Shown: in pieces, positions 1 through 12,000 of the stretch
How positions within the stretch are numbered: the stretch's first letter is position 1
Layout: every line of letters begins with the position of its first letter
Source: Oceanisphaera psychrotolerans
GTDB lineage: Bacteria; Pseudomonadota; Gammaproteobacteria; Enterobacterales; Aeromonadaceae
NCBI RefSeq assembly: GCF_001870485.1
Contig: NZ_MDKE01000010.1
Location: forward strand, 1-64,000
DNA length: 64,000 nucleotides
Direction: 5' to 3'
Translations under genes and position numbers: made by a program
Notes under the pieces: generated by a model
What the model was told of the DNA's origin: nothing
Seen by the model: the letters and a program-made list of their open reading frames with translations, nothing else
Databases searched by the model: none

Positions 1-2
1 TC

Positions 3-422
3 GTCACACCGGGTATCAACGAAAAGCACTATCTGGCCGGAGCCCTGCATGCGACGACGGGCAAGGTAACCTATGTTGCTGGTCACAAAAAGAACTCAGC
101 CCTGTTTATCTCGTTGCTGGAAGCCTTGCGTCGACGCTACCGACGAGCTCGGAACATCACGCTAATCTTGGATAATTACGTGATCCACAAGAGCCGTCTG
201 GTGCAAAGTTGGCTGGCAGATAATCCCAAGTTCATCCTGATCTTCCAGCCGGTCTACTCACCCTGGATTAACAAGATAGAGCTGCTTTGGCACAAGCTGC
301 ATGAGACGGTAACCCGCAATCACCAGTGCTACAGCATGGTATCGCTGCTGAAGCGAGTCAGACATTTTATGGATACCGTTTCGCCATTTCCTGGGAGTCG
401 TTACGGAACAGCCAAAATGTAG
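3..422 (+). mobile_element. IS630-family transposase, C-terminal part (cut by window start)
   Basis: An open frame runs from the window edge to a TAG at 420-422 and gives about 139 residues. It resembles the catalytic half of IS630/Tc1-type DDE transposases: LILDNYVIHKS carries the second catalytic Asp, and SPWINKIELLWHKLHE carries the final acidic residue (the usual motif is SPxLNxIExxW). The tail HFMDTVSPFPGSRYG resembles the C-terminus of Vibrio/Aeromonas IS630 elements as I know them. The first catalytic Asp lies upstream of the window, so completeness cannot be judged. It sits just beyond the gcvP terminator, so it does not interrupt a visible host gene. Terminal inverted repeats were not identified. 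Confidence 0.8.
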
Positions 423-463
423 CACTATTAGGATCAGTTATTTAGCTTGACCTCGTTTATTAA

Positions 464-493
464 AAAAAGCCCCGCTGATCAGCGGGGCTTTTT
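464..493 (-). terminator. Rho-independent terminator after gcvP
   Basis: GCCCCGCTGATCAGCGGGGC is a perfect palindrome flanked by A5 on one side and T5 on the other, so it can end transcription in both directions. It lies 38 bp beyond the gcvP stop codon and also faces the transposase. Confidence 0.85.
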
Positions 494-530
494 ATTCACT
501 TGCGCAACTAACGCTTCGTAATCAGTCCGA

Positions 531-3413
<2,883 letters not shown>

Positions 3414-3572
3414 TTCTTAACTTCCTTAATAGGCCAGCAGCCTGGTGACGCACAGACAACCGGCCCCGGGGGGGTACTTGCCGGCAAGGTCTGACATTAG
3501 CTTGCAGATCGGCCAGCGGGTCAGCCCCCTCTGGCCGTCATTCAACAGCGATGCTGTCTCGAGAGGTCATCA

Positions 3573-3597
3573 TCAACAAGCCCCCTGTGCGGGGGCT
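3573..3597 (-). terminator. Hairpin between gcvH and gcvP (attenuator or partial terminator)
   Basis: Read on the minus strand, AGCCCCC-gcaca-GGGGGCT (7-bp perfect stem) is followed by TTGTTG. It starts six bases after the gcvH stop. The T-tract is interrupted, so termination is likely partial. It could set the GcvH:GcvP ratio. The remaining roughly 160 bp before gcvP shows nothing else recognisable. Confidence 0.5.
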
Positions 3598-3602
3598 CGT
3601 GA

Positions 3603-3992
3603 TTACTCTTCGTCGATGCTGTTTTCGTAGCCGGCGGCATCCAGCAGCTCGTCCAGATCGGACTCGTCAGCCAGCTTGATGCGGAACAGCCAGCCGTCAC
3701 CGAAGGGGTCGGAGTTCACCAGCTCGGGGCTGTCTTCCAGATCTTCGTTCACGGCAATGATTTCACCGCTGACCGGTGAGTAGATATCGGAGGCGGCCTT
3801 TACCGACTCGGCCACGGCACAGTCTTCGCTCGCGTCCACGGTGCGGCCGACTTCGGGCAGCTCGACAAACACCATATCACCCAACAGATCCTGCGCGTGC
3901 TCGGTAATACCAACCACCGCCTCACCGTTACCTTCCAGACGTACCCACTCGTGGGAGCGGGCATATTTCAATTCACTGGGGATATTGCTCAT
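3603..3992 (-). CDS. gcvH: Glycine cleavage system H protein
   Basis: Lipoyl carrier that shuttles the aminomethyl intermediate between P-, T- and L-proteins. The product has 129 residues, the usual family length. The lipoylation lysine is Lys65 in [13 protein letters not shown] chose the ATG at 3990-3992 because it follows AGAGGAAC at good spacing and gives the standard N-terminus [16 protein letters not shown]. An upstream in-frame ATG would add 18 atypical residues lying in the gcvT end. It follows gcvT by 19 bp. Confidence 0.97.
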   Translation of the reverse strand: MSNIPSELKYARSHEWVRLEGNGEAVVGITEHAQDLLGDMVFVELPEVGRTVDASEDCAVAESVKAASDIYSPVSGEIIAVNEDLEDSPELVNSDPFGDGWLFRIKLADESDLDELLDAAGYENSIDEE

Positions 3993-4011
3993 CAGTTGTT
4001 CCTCTTGATTC

Positions 4012-5114
4012 TTAAAACTCGGCGACCGCTTTGCCGAAACGTACAAACGTCGGTTTTACCACCGACACCGGCATCCATTTTTTACGCATTTCAACTTCAG
4101 CATTGGCTCCCACCGAACGCGGAACCCGCGCCAAGGCAATGCTGTGTCCCAGTGTAGGCGAGAAGCTGCCGGAAGTAATAACGCCGTGCTGTTCCTGCCC
4201 CTGGTCGTCGATAAAACGCACCGGGGTACCGGCGCGCAGCACGCCTTTTTCTTTCATTACCAGGCCTACCAGCTTGGGCTGGTCTCCGGCGGCCTTCTGG
4301 GCCTCGAGCACGGAACGACCGATAAAGTCGCGCTCGGCCGGCTCCCAGGCGATGGTCCAGGCCATGTTGGCGGCCAGCGGAGACACGGTTTCGTCCATGT
4401 CCTGACCATAGAGGTTCATGCCCGCTTCCAGACGCAGGGTGTCCCGGGCGCCCAGGCCACAGGGGCTGACGCCAGCCGCCAGCAGGGCGTTCCACAGCGC
4501 GGCGGCTGGGTGACCGGCACCACGATTTCGTAGCCGTCTTCACCGGTATAACCGGTGGTGGCAATAAAGAGGTCGCCGGACTGCACACCGAAGAAGGGCT
4601 TCATGCCTTCCACGGCGGCGTTTTGCTCGTCGCTGAAGACCTGGGCGGCCTTGGCCTTGGCATTGGGGCCCTGTACCGCAATCATGGCCAGCTCGGGACG
4701 CTCGGTCAGGGCCACATCAACGCCCTGAGCCTGCTGGTTCATCCAGGCCAGATCCTTTTCGCGGGTGGCTGAGTTGACGATCATGCGATAGTGGTCGTCG
4801 GCGAAGAAGTAGGTGATCAGATCATCAATCACACCGCCCTGCTCGTTGAGCATGCCGCTGTAGAGGGCTTTACCGGGCTGGGTGATGCGGGCCACGTCGT
4901 TGGCCAGCAGCTTTTGCAGGAATGGCTTCGCCTGACTGCCCTTGACGTCGACGATGGTCATGTGGGAGACGTCGAACATGCCGGCGTCGTTACGCACAAC
5001 ATGGTGTTCCTCAAGCTGAGAGCCATAGTTGATGGGCATATCCCAACCGTGAAAATCCACCATCTTGGCACCGGCTTCCAGGTGCTGAGGGTGCAAAACT
5101 GTTTGCTGAGTCAT
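4012..5114 (-). CDS. gcvT: Aminomethyltransferase (T-protein), apparent one-base frameshift
   Basis: T-protein releases ammonia and moves the C1 unit to tetrahydrofolate. The N-terminal 202 or so residues (start [20 protein letters not shown], folate-binding part) read in one frame up to [16 protein letters not shown]. The rest ([20 protein letters not shown], then the C-terminal barrel ending [11 protein letters not shown]) reads in another frame. Restoring one G/C near 4506-4511 joins them into about 367 residues, close to the normal 360-365. No other defect is seen and gcvH and gcvP are intact, so a sequence error is likelier than a true pseudogene. It is the first gene of the gcv operon. 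Confidence 0.92.
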
Positions 5115-5165
5115 GGCGCTTCCTTTTATTCCAGGCCTGGCCTGTGAGCGATAATCCTGTATTGC

Positions 5166-5206
5166 CCCCCGATTATACTCAAGCCGACGCGGGATAAAAC
5201 CGAGCC
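5166..5206 (-). promoter_or_regulatory. Candidate gcvT promoter region
   Basis: A perfect TATAAT on the minus strand (complement of 5172-5177) lies about 58 bp upstream of the gcvT start. The -35 side is weak (TTTTAT at 16-bp spacing), so activator help would be expected. The whole gap 5115-5433 was read for a tandem glycine riboswitch; I do not see the conserved aptamer elements. Apart from this -10 box and the ubiI terminator, nothing else is recognisable there. Confidence 0.4.
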
Positions 5207-5402
5207 ATGCCCGAGAAAAACTTATCGTTTTAGCCGCGCGTTAAAAGTGTGCCCCAGCCCACAACAGTCGTTTCAACTAAAGAAAGCTACAAAAACAGAA
5301 CCAACGCAGAAAAAAGAGCAAAAAGACACCGCCACAGACATTAAATCGGCTGTGAATAAGTATATGAGAGAATTTTCTGGTCACCGGCAGAGAAAAACAG
5401 AC

Positions 5403-5440
5403 TCAACAAAACTAATCTCCAGAAGGGCTCGGATTAGTTT
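5403..5440 (-). terminator. Rho-independent terminator of ubiI operon
   Basis: AAACTAATC (5409-5417) pairs with GATTAGTTT (5432-5440). On the minus strand the hairpin overlaps the ubiI stop codon and is followed by TTTTGTT. Confidence 0.7.
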
Positions 5441-6645
5441 TTCTCAGGTATCGACAACCCGGGTTGCAGCCCGCCGGTGCCCAGGGCATGGGCGGCCAGC
5501 TTGCGTTTGAGCGGCGTCAGCCGGTCAGTCAGACTCAACCCCAGATCACGCACACCACGCACCAGCGGATGCGAATGGGTAAACAGCCGCTTCAGTCCCT
5601 CCATCGCCGCCAGCAGCGTTGCCGCCTCGGCCTTGCGCCAGCGTTCGAAGGATTTGAGTCCGGCCAGCGTGCCGATGTCCCGCCCCTGCCGGTGCAGGGT
5701 TTCCAGGGTCTGGGCCAGGGCGGCCGCATCCTGCAACCCCAGATTCACCCCCTGCCCCGCCAGCGGATGTATGGTGTGAGCCGCATCGCCTATCAGGGCC
5801 CAGCGCGGACCACAGAACTGCTGACTGAAACGGGCCTTGAGCGGAATCGCCATGCGCGGCCCCAGCACCTCACACCGGCCCAGACGCAGGTCGAAGGCAT
5901 GAGACAGCAGCTTGTTGAATTCGGTTGCTGGCAGGGCGGTCAGCTCCTCGGCCCGTTCCGGCGCACAGGACCAGACGATGGAGCACTGATGAGGGTCGGC
6001 CAGCGGCAGAAACGCCAGAATGTCGTTGCCACGAAAGATCTGCCGGGCGGTCTGGTCATGGGGCTCGGTAGTCGCCACCGTCGCCACCAGCGCGCTGTGA
6101 TCATAATCCCACTCGATCATGCCCGGTTGCAGTTGCTGGCGCAGCCAGGAGCGGGCACCGTCTGCCCCCACCAATAAACGGCCGGTAATGGGGGTGCCGT
6201 TGTCGAGCAGCACAAAAGCGCCCTGCTCGCTGACCGATACCGAGGCCGCCCGTGCCGGCATATGCAGGCTGATGTGGGGGCACTGACGGGCACGGGCCAG
6301 CAGGCTTTGCTGCAGCAGCCGATTTTCGACGATATGCCCCAGGTGGGTCTGATGCATCAGGCCGGCGGAAAATTCGATACGGGCGGCGCTGTCGGCTTCC
6401 CATACCTCCATGTCGGTATAGGGGCCGAGCCGATCGCTCTGCGTCGGCCAGGCCTGCAGCCGTTCGAGCAGGGTTTGGGAAGCCAGGTTGATGGCACTGA
6501 CCCGGTTGTCGGGAATATCGGGCAGCCCGGACTCCGGGGTCTGACCTTCGATCACCGCGACCTTGAGCCCGCTGTGCTCCAGAGCCAGCGCCAGGGTCAG
6601 CCCCACCATACCGCCACCGATCACGATCACATCTGCCGCTTGCAT
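5434..6645 (-). CDS. ubiI: FAD-dependent ubiquinone hydroxylase UbiI (VisC)
   Basis: Flavoprotein monooxygenase of the UbiH/COQ6 family, 403 residues. VIVIGGGMVGLTLA near residues 6-19 is the dinucleotide-binding motif. ALIGDAAHTIHPLAGQGVNL is the second FAD-binding GD motif. As the downstream partner of ubiH, directly before the gcv operon, its position and sequence match UbiI, which hydroxylates 2-octaprenylphenol at C5 in aerobic ubiquinone synthesis. It follows ubiH by only 3 bp, so the two are co-transcribed. Membrane association through the Ubi complex is expected from the family. Confidence 0.93.
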   Translation of the reverse strand: MQAADVIVIGGGMVGLTLALALEHSGLKVAVIEGQTPESGLPDIPDNRVSAINLASQTLLERLQAWPTQSDRLGPYTDMEVWEADSAARIEFSAGLMHQTHLGHIVENRLLQQSLLARARQCPHISLHMPARAASVSVSEQGAFVLLDNGTPITGRLLVGADGARSWLRQQLQPGMIEWDYDHSALVATVATTEPHDQTARQIFRGNDILAFLPLADPHQCSIVWSCAPERAEELTALPATEFNKLLSHAFDLRLGRCEVLGPRMAIPLKARFSQQFCGPRWALIGDAAHTIHPLAGQGVNLGLQDAAALAQTLETLHRQGRDIGTLAGLKSFERWRKAEAATLLAAMEGLKRLFTHSHPLVRGVRDLGLSLTDRLTPLKRKLAAHALGTGGLQPGLSIPEKN

Positions 6646-6648
6646 GCC

Positions 6649-7839
6649 TTACCTCTTGCCCATGGCCCGCCAGGCCAGTTTGTCTTTGAAGGTGCCGCTG
6701 GCCGCCATGGCCATCAACCCCAGATTGCGTCCGACGGCCAGCGCCGGATTATCGTTGGAAAACAACAGTGCCAGAGCGGTGGTCAGGCCGACAATAGCCG
6801 CCTGATCCGGCTGCCGTGCCTGGCCATAGCCGGACAGCACCGGGTAACTGCCGATGTCCTGCTCCGCCTTCAGGGCCTGGCCCACCGACTCGACCAGCGC
6901 CGCCACGTCCCTGAGCCCCAGATTGAAACCCTGACCGGCGATCGGATGCAGCAGGTGTGCCGCATTGCCGATCAGCACCACCCGGTGATGCCAGGGCCGT
7001 TCAAGCTCATCCAGCGTCAGCGGATAACAATGCCGCCGACCGGTGCGCTGCAGTCTGCCCAGCCGGTAACCGAACTCCTGCTGCAACTGGCGCAGAAAGG
7101 CGTCGTCATCCATCGTCATCAGTTGCTCGGCCCGCTCGGTGGAGGCGCACCACACCAGTGAGCAGCGCCCCTCGCCCATCGGCAACAGCGCGATGGGCCC
7201 TTCCCGGGTAAAGCGTTCGAAGGCACGGCCCCCGTGCGGCTGCGCACCCTGTACATTGGCGATGATGGCACTCTGTCGGTAATCCAGTCGACGGCTGGGC
7301 AACCCCAGTTGCTGACGCACCACGGAACGATTGCCGTCGGCGGCCACCAGCAGGGTTGCCGTCAGTTGCCGACCGCTGTTCAGCGTCAGCATCACATGCT
7401 CGTTCTGCTGCATCAGGGTCTGAATCCGGGCGGGACACAGCAGTTCGATGGTGTCGCTCTGCTGCAGGTGCCGATACAGTAATTGTCCCAACGGATGGAG
7501 TTCAACCACGTAGCCCAGTGCCGGTACCGGATAATCATCGGCGCTGATGTTCACCTGCCCCAGATGGCCCTGATCGGATACCTGAATATGGGTAATGGGG
7601 GTCGTCAGACCGGCCAGCTGCGACCATAGTCCCAACTGTTCCAGCAATTCCCGGCTGTGGCCGGCGAGGGCAATGCTGCGCGCATCGAACCCGGGATGCG
7701 TATCGGCATCGGGCGCCACCGCCTCGATGACGGCGATGCGCAGCGCCGAGCCATCGGCCCGGCGCAGGCGGCTCAGGCCCAGCGCCAGCACGGCGCCAGC
7801 CATGCCGCCGCCGTTAATTACCACATCATAATGAGTCAT
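6649..7839 (-). CDS. ubiH: 2-octaprenyl-6-methoxyphenol hydroxylase UbiH
   Basis: Second UbiH/COQ6-type flavoprotein, 396 residues, for a later ring hydroxylation of ubiquinone synthesis. The N-terminal FAD motif is VVINGGGMAGAVLALGL, where Asn replaces the usual Gly/Ile before GGG. The GD motif is VVLIGNAAHLLHPIAGQG, with Asn in place of Asp, a form I associate with UbiH. It begins 18 bp after the ygfB stop. In E. coli pepP lies between these two genes, but here it is absent. Confidence 0.93.
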   Translation of the reverse strand: MTHYDVVINGGGMAGAVLALGLSRLRRADGSALRIAVIEAVAPDADTHPGFDARSIALAGHSRELLEQLGLWSQLAGLTTPITHIQVSDQGHLGQVNISADDYPVPALGYVVELHPLGQLLYRHLQQSDTIELLCPARIQTLMQQNEHVMLTLNSGRQLTATLLVAADGNRSVVRQQLGLPSRRLDYRQSAIIANVQGAQPHGGRAFERFTREGPIALLPMGEGRCSLVWCASTERAEQLMTMDDDAFLRQLQQEFGYRLGRLQRTGRRHCYPLTLDELERPWHHRVVLIGNAAHLLHPIAGQGFNLGLRDVAALVESVGQALKAEQDIGSYPVLSGYGQARQPDQAAIVGLTTALALLFSNDNPALAVGRNLGLMAMAASGTFKDKLAWRAMGKR

Positions 7840-7857
7840 AACGCTGAACTGTCGTGA

Positions 7858-8427
7858 TTAATGCAGGGTGGGCCGCTTGGGGGAAGGCTGCCCCTTGCCG
7901 AACTCTTCAAAGGCCAGGGTCGCACCCAGCTTCAGGTGTTCGTACAGCACCACGAAGGCGGTTTCGCTTTCTTCATCTTCCTGATCAAACTCGCTGGACA
8001 CCTGGGTAATGCTGCTGATGTCCTGGATCATTTCCTGCAATTCGGGCGAAGCCTTGTTCAGTTCCTGCTGTACCACACCGAACCCGGCCAGGAAGGCCGC
8101 GGCCCATTCCATCATCGCATCCAGCCGTTCATCCAGCGGCTCGTCGTCTTCCGGCATCAGCAACTCGAACCGGCTCTGACTGACCAGCTCGTCATAGACC
8201 CGGTAAAACAGCAGGTTGACCGCTTTTTTCACTTCGGCAGGCAGACCGAAGTCGTCGTTCAGCAGGGCATTGAAGTGCTGCTGCCAGCGAACATCGTCCT
8301 TGGCCATGCCGCCGCAGATAAGGCCACAGATAACGCCATGCACCTCGGCGGCGGTCACCACCATATTGTGATGTTCCAGCAAGGTGGTGAAGGCGTCGTA
8401 GTTGAGGCGGGCGTTGTCGTTCATCAT
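7858..8427 (-). CDS. ygfB: YgfB / UPF0149 family protein
   Basis: The product has 189 residues and the N-terminus MMNDNARLNYDAFTTLLEHH. The conserved HGVICGLICGG segment and an acidic C-terminal half (DQEDEESE) are typical of UPF0149/YgfB, an all-helical protein. A Pseudomonas homologue is reported to influence gene regulation, but the function here is not established. It is the first gene of the ygfB-ubiH-ubiI unit and is divergent from zapA, with a 147-bp shared control region. Confidence 0.9.
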   Translation of the reverse strand: MMNDNARLNYDAFTTLLEHHNMVVTAAEVHGVICGLICGGMAKDDVRWQQHFNALLNDDFGLPAEVKKAVNLLFYRVYDELVSQSRFELLMPEDDEPLDERLDAMMEWAAAFLAGFGVVQQELNKASPELQEMIQDISSITQVSSEFDQEDEESETAFVVLYEHLKLGATLAFEEFGKGQPSPKRPTLH

Positions 8428-8574
8428 TTACTCGATTGGCGAAAAGGTGGCAAATATAGGGCGGATCCTAGCACTGTGACCACGCTCAGGCCAGCAACCC
8501 CTTGAAACTTCTGGTACGCCACTATATAGTCGCCACAATTTCATCGCCTATGCAGCCAGCCACCTGAGGACCAC

Positions 8575-8874
8575 ATGACCACAGCGGCAATCGACATCGT
8601 TATTCTCGGGCGCCCTTACAAGGTGGCCTGTCCTGTTGGACAGGAAGCGGCATTGCAGCGAGCGTCCGATATGCTCAATGAGCGGATCCGCAACTTCAAA
8701 AAAGGCGGCAAGTCCGGCTCCAACGAGCAAATAGCCATCATGCTGGCGCTGAACGTCTGTCATGAGCTTGAACTTGAAAAAGACAAGAACAACCAATATG
8801 CTGACGCCATGGACAAGCGCATCAAGATGCTGCAGCATACTATTGAAGATGCCCTGGCCAGCAAAGTAGGCTAG
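8575..8874 (+). CDS. zapA: Cell division protein ZapA
   Basis: The 99-residue protein starts TTAAIDIVILGRPYKVACPV and ends in a long helix with coiled-coil character, as in ZapA, which binds and bundles FtsZ filaments at midcell. Its place between ygfB (divergent) and 6S RNA is the same as in E. coli. A start at 8575 follows GAGGACCAC. Confidence 0.95.
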   Translation: MTTAAIDIVILGRPYKVACPVGQEAALQRASDMLNERIRNFKKGGKSGSNEQIAIMLALNVCHELELEKDKNNQYADAMDKRIKMLQHTIEDALASKVG

Positions 8875-8904
8875 GTGTCACAAGTATTCGAATAAAAAGT
8901 TTAG

Positions 8905-9088
8905 CTTTCCCTGGGGTGTTCGTCTGTCGGGTGGCGTCCCTGAGCCGATAATCACAGCACAGGAAAGCCGTGTTATTTGCTATTGTGCATGCTCGGCCCG
9001 ACCGAGAAGCCTGCGGCAGATACCGGATTTCCGCCTTGAACCAACGGGTTCAAGGACTAACACCTGCAACGGCATCCTGGGGATCCCC
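8905..9088 (+). ncRNA. ssrS: 6S RNA
   Basis: The stretch aligns by eye with E. coli 6S RNA end to end, at about 184 nt. Shared blocks are CCCTGAGCCGATA, GCATGCTCGG, GACCGAGAAGCCT, CCTTGAACCA..GGTTCAAGG, and the closing-stem partners CCCTGGGG near 8909 and CATCCTGGGGAT near 9073. 6S RNA folds like an open promoter and sequesters sigma-70 RNA polymerase in stationary phase. The position right after zapA is conserved. The ends are estimated from the alignment, so allow a few bases. Confidence 0.95.
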
Positions 9089-9193
9089 TCTGTTATCCTG
9101 ACCTCTGTCGCCTCGACGCGGCGCCTTCCCTATCCGCTCGGCAAAATCCTGTTACAATCTTCGCGAATTACTTTCGTGACAGGTAGCCATTGA

Positions 9194-9424
9194 ATGACTG
9201 AACAACCCAATAACCCGCTGCACGGCATCACCCTCAAGGATCTGCTCACCGAGCTGGTCGAGCGCTACGGCTGGGAAGAACTGGCCCGCCGGGTCAATAT
9301 CAACTGTTTCAAGAACGATCCCAGCATCAAGTCCAGCCTGACCTTTCTGCGCCGTACCCCCTGGGCACGTGCCGAAGTGGAAGCCTTGTATGTTCGGCTG
9401 AAAAACAGCCCCTGGCATCACTAA
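9194..9424 (+). CDS. VF530 family (DUF2132) small protein
   Basis: The product has 76 residues, with [20 protein letters not shown] and [16 protein letters not shown] typical of the VF530/DUF2132 family. The fold is helical and the proposed DNA-binding role is unproven. It sits between 6S RNA and fau, a position that is empty in E. coli. The start ATG follows GACAGGTAGCCATTGA, where AGG is a weak ribosome site. Confidence 0.85.
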   Translation: MTEQPNNPLHGITLKDLLTELVERYGWEELARRVNINCFKNDPSIKSSLTFLRRTPWARAEVEALYVRLKNSPWHH

Positions 9425-9534
9425 ACCACCGGGAAGAGTGAGGGAAAAGGCGAGGCCTGTTCATATCTCTTCGCACTCCCCCCGCAGCGCCCACTCTTCT
9501 CGCCTCACCATGGATTTAACGAGCAGGAAGCAAT

Positions 9535-10112
9535 ATGAGCGAAAGACATCATATCAGACAGCAGATACGCCAGGCTCGCCGCCAGCTGACGATGGCAGAG
9601 CAGCAGGCGGCAGCAGAAGTGATCATCCAGCATGTATCCGGCGCCGAGCATCTGGCCAGGGCCGAGAAGGTGGCGCTCTATCTCGCCAACGACGGTGAGC
9701 TGGATCCTCAGCCGCTGATCGACTGGTACTGGTCCCAGGCTCCCAGGTCTATCTGCCGGTGCTGCACCATTTCAGCCCCGGTCACCTGCTGTTTCTGCGC
9801 TACGACCCCGATACCCGGCTGGTCGCCAACCGTTTCGGTATTCCCGAGCCCAGGCTCGATATTCGTCTGTTGCTGCCCAAGCAGGAACTGGATGTGATCT
9901 ATACCCCCCTGGTGGCCTTCGATGCCACCGGCAACCGTATCGGCATGGGCGGCGGTTTTTACGATCGCACTCTGGCCGCCTGGCGTCATGGACAGGGACC
10001 GCGCCCGGTGGGCCTGGCCCACAATTGCCAGCAACTGCCCCAGATCCCCACCGACAGCTGGGATATTCCCCTGCCGGAGCTGATCACTCCCGAGCGACAC
10101 TGGCGCTGGTAA
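9535..10112 (+). CDS. fau: 5-formyltetrahydrofolate cyclo-ligase, apparent one-base frameshift
   Basis: Converts 5-formyl-THF to 5,10-methenyl-THF, using ATP. The N-terminal frame (MSERHHIRQQIRQARRQLT, about 67 residues) stops making sense after DWYWSQ. The downstream part (VYLPVLHHFSPG, then the active-site segment RIGMGGGFYDRTL, ending PERHWRW) is in another frame. One restored G/C near 9736-9750 gives about 192 residues, normal for the family. The missing base abuts a CCAGG. Linkage to 6S RNA is conserved (E. coli ssrS-fau). Confidence 0.9.
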
Positions 10113-10226
10113 AAGCCGCATGCAAGGCCGGCGGGCTTTGCTATAATGCGCGCCACCTTTGCAGCAGACCACCGTGGGCAGGCAATCGCCGTGAGCAAGA
10201 CCGCCCCGGGCAAGAGAGAAGAAGCC

Positions 10227-10886
10227 ATGACTCAAGACGAAATGAAAAAAGCCGCCGGCTGGGCGGCACTGGATTACGTGACCCCGGGTACCATTGTCGG
10301 CGTCGGTACCGGCTCGACCGTGAACCACTTTATCGATGCCCTGGGCTCAATCAAGGACCAGATTCTCGGTGCCGTTTCCAGCTCCGAAGCCTCCACCGCC
10401 CGGCTGGAACAGCTCGGTATCCGCATTTTCGATCTCAACGACGTCAGCGAACTGGCGGTTTATGTGGATGGTGCCGATGAGATCGATGGCAGCATGGCCA
10501 TGATCAAGGGCGGCGGTGCGGCCCTGACCCGGGAAAAAATCGTCGCTGCCGTGGCCGACCGTTTCGTCTGTATCGTCGATGGCACCAAGACTGTCGACGT
10601 GATGGGCCGCTTTCCGCTGCCGGTGGAAGTGATCCCCATGGCGCGGGAATACGTGGCCCGCGAGCTGGCCAAACTGGGCGGCAAGCCGGTATATCGGGAA
10701 GGCGTGATCACCGACAACGGCAACCATATTCTGGATGTACAGGGCCTGCAGATCACCGAGCCCAAGGCACTGGAAGCCCGTATCAACGCCATCGTCGGCG
10801 TGGTCACCAACGGCCTGTTCGCCGAACGCGGCGCCGATGTGCTGCTGATTGGCACCCCGGACGGCGTGGTCCGCAAAGGCGCCTGA
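10227..10886 (+). CDS. rpiA: Ribose-5-phosphate isomerase A
   Basis: Interconverts ribose 5-phosphate and ribulose 5-phosphate. The 219 residues match E. coli Rpi[16 protein letters not shown] is the substrate loop, and the catalytic region is [21 protein letters not shown] took the ATG at 10227 (after AAGAGAGAAG) because it gives the usual [15 protein letters not shown] start. A strong terminator follows at 10895-10924. Confidence 0.96.
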   Translation: MTQDEMKKAAGWAALDYVTPGTIVGVGTGSTVNHFIDALGSIKDQILGAVSSSEASTARLEQLGIRIFDLNDVSELAVYVDGADEIDGSMAMIKGGGAALTREKIVAAVADRFVCIVDGTKTVDVMGRFPLPVEVIPMAREYVARELAKLGGKPVYREGVITDNGNHILDVQGLQITEPKALEARINAIVGVVTNGLFAERGADVLLIGTPDGVVRKGA

Positions 10887-10894
10887 TCGCGTCT

Positions 10895-10924
10895 GGCTGC
10901 ATCCGCCCGGATGCAGCCGTTTTC
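10895..10924 (+). terminator. Rho-independent terminator of rpiA
   Basis: GGCTGCATCC-gccc-GGATGCAGCC, a perfect 10-bp stem, is followed by GTTTT. It lies between the convergent ends of rpiA and modC. Confidence 0.88.
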
Positions 10925-10936
10925 AGCCCACCATTC

Positions 10937-12000
10937 TCAGCCCACCAGGCCGCCGCCTTGATCAACGCATAACACTCACTCCCCGCTTCCAGTTGCAATT
11001 GCCCGACCGAGTAGGCGGACAACTGCGCCGGTATCTGCTGGCCACCACTCAACGCCAGCATCAACAACACCCTTCCCCCTGCGCCCGGCGTCAGGCTCAG
11101 CACCCGCGCCGGCAACTGGTTGAGAATGGAAATATCGGGGACCGGCGCCAGGGCCACGCTGACGTCGCTGGCCAGCACCCGTAACCGCGCCGGACCGGCT
11201 CCGGCAGTATGCGTTCCGGCCAGCCACAGCCGGCCCGCGCTACAGTCAAAGGGGCGGCGACCATCGGCCAGTGTCTGTTGCAGTTGCCCTTCCAGAATGG
11301 CGGCGGTTTCATCGTCCCTGAACAGGGGACTGCAGGGCCGGGCCAGCGCCTGCTGCAGGCTGTCGTTGTGGGTAATGCGCCCCTCTTCCATCAGCAGCAC
11401 CCGATCGGCCAGCCGCTCCACTTCTTCCGGGGCGTGAGTAACATAAAACACCGGTACCCGGGCCTGAGCCGATAACCGTTCCAGCAGGGGCAGAATGTCT
11501 CTTTTTGCGCGGGTATCGAGCGCCGACAATGGTTCGTCCAGCAGCAGCAGCCGCGGGCTGGTGAGCAGCGCCCGGCCGATGGCTACCCGCTGTCGCTGAC
11601 CGCCGGATAGCTCGGTCGCTCTTTGTGGCAGCAACGGTGTCAGGCCCAGCCAGTCGATGATCTCGTCCCTGTCGTCCCGGCGCAGCGCCGCCGGCAGCCG
11701 ACGCCAGCCATAGTCGAGGTTGCCCTGTACCGACAGGTGTGCAAAGAGGCTGGCCTCCTGAAAGACGTAGCCGAGGGGACGCCGGTGAGTCGGCATGAAA
11801 AAGCCGTCTCGCTGCCAGCATTGGTCGTCCAGCCGGAAATGGCCGGAACAACGCTCCAGGCCGGCCATGGCCCGCAACAGGGTGGTCTTGCCGCAACCGG
11901 AAGGACCAAACAGGGCGGTAACCCCGGTGGCGGGCAGCTCGAAGTCCACTTCCAGCCGGAAATCGGGTCGTTGCAGGTGAAAGGCGGCGCTGATGGTCAT
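10937..12000 (-). CDS. modC: Molybdate ABC transporter ATP-binding protein, probable frameshift at the 3' end
   Basis: ATPase of the molybdate importer. Walker A is FGPSGCGKTTLLRAMAGLE near residue 32, the signature is ELSGGQRQRVAIGRALL, and Walker B is LLLLDEPLSALD. A C-terminal TOBE/Mop-like domain follows. As sequenced the frame runs on to 10804, through the rpiA terminator and 83 bp antisense to rpiA, giving 398 residues. One restored C at about 10945-10950 (GGCCTGG) would end the protein at a TGA (10937-10939) after IKAAALVG, giving 354 residues, the usual ModC length. I give that span as inference. ATGA overlap with modB. Confidence 0.9.

Noticed and set aside
5115-5433. Glycine riboswitch upstream of gcvT
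   Set aside because: Expected from other bacteria, but I could not find the paired aptamer elements on either strand. A covariance-model scan would settle it.
10804-12000. ModC as a 398-residue protein with a tail antisense to rpiA
   Set aside because: The extra tail reads through the rpiA terminator and has no family match. A one-base error giving the normal 354 residues is simpler.
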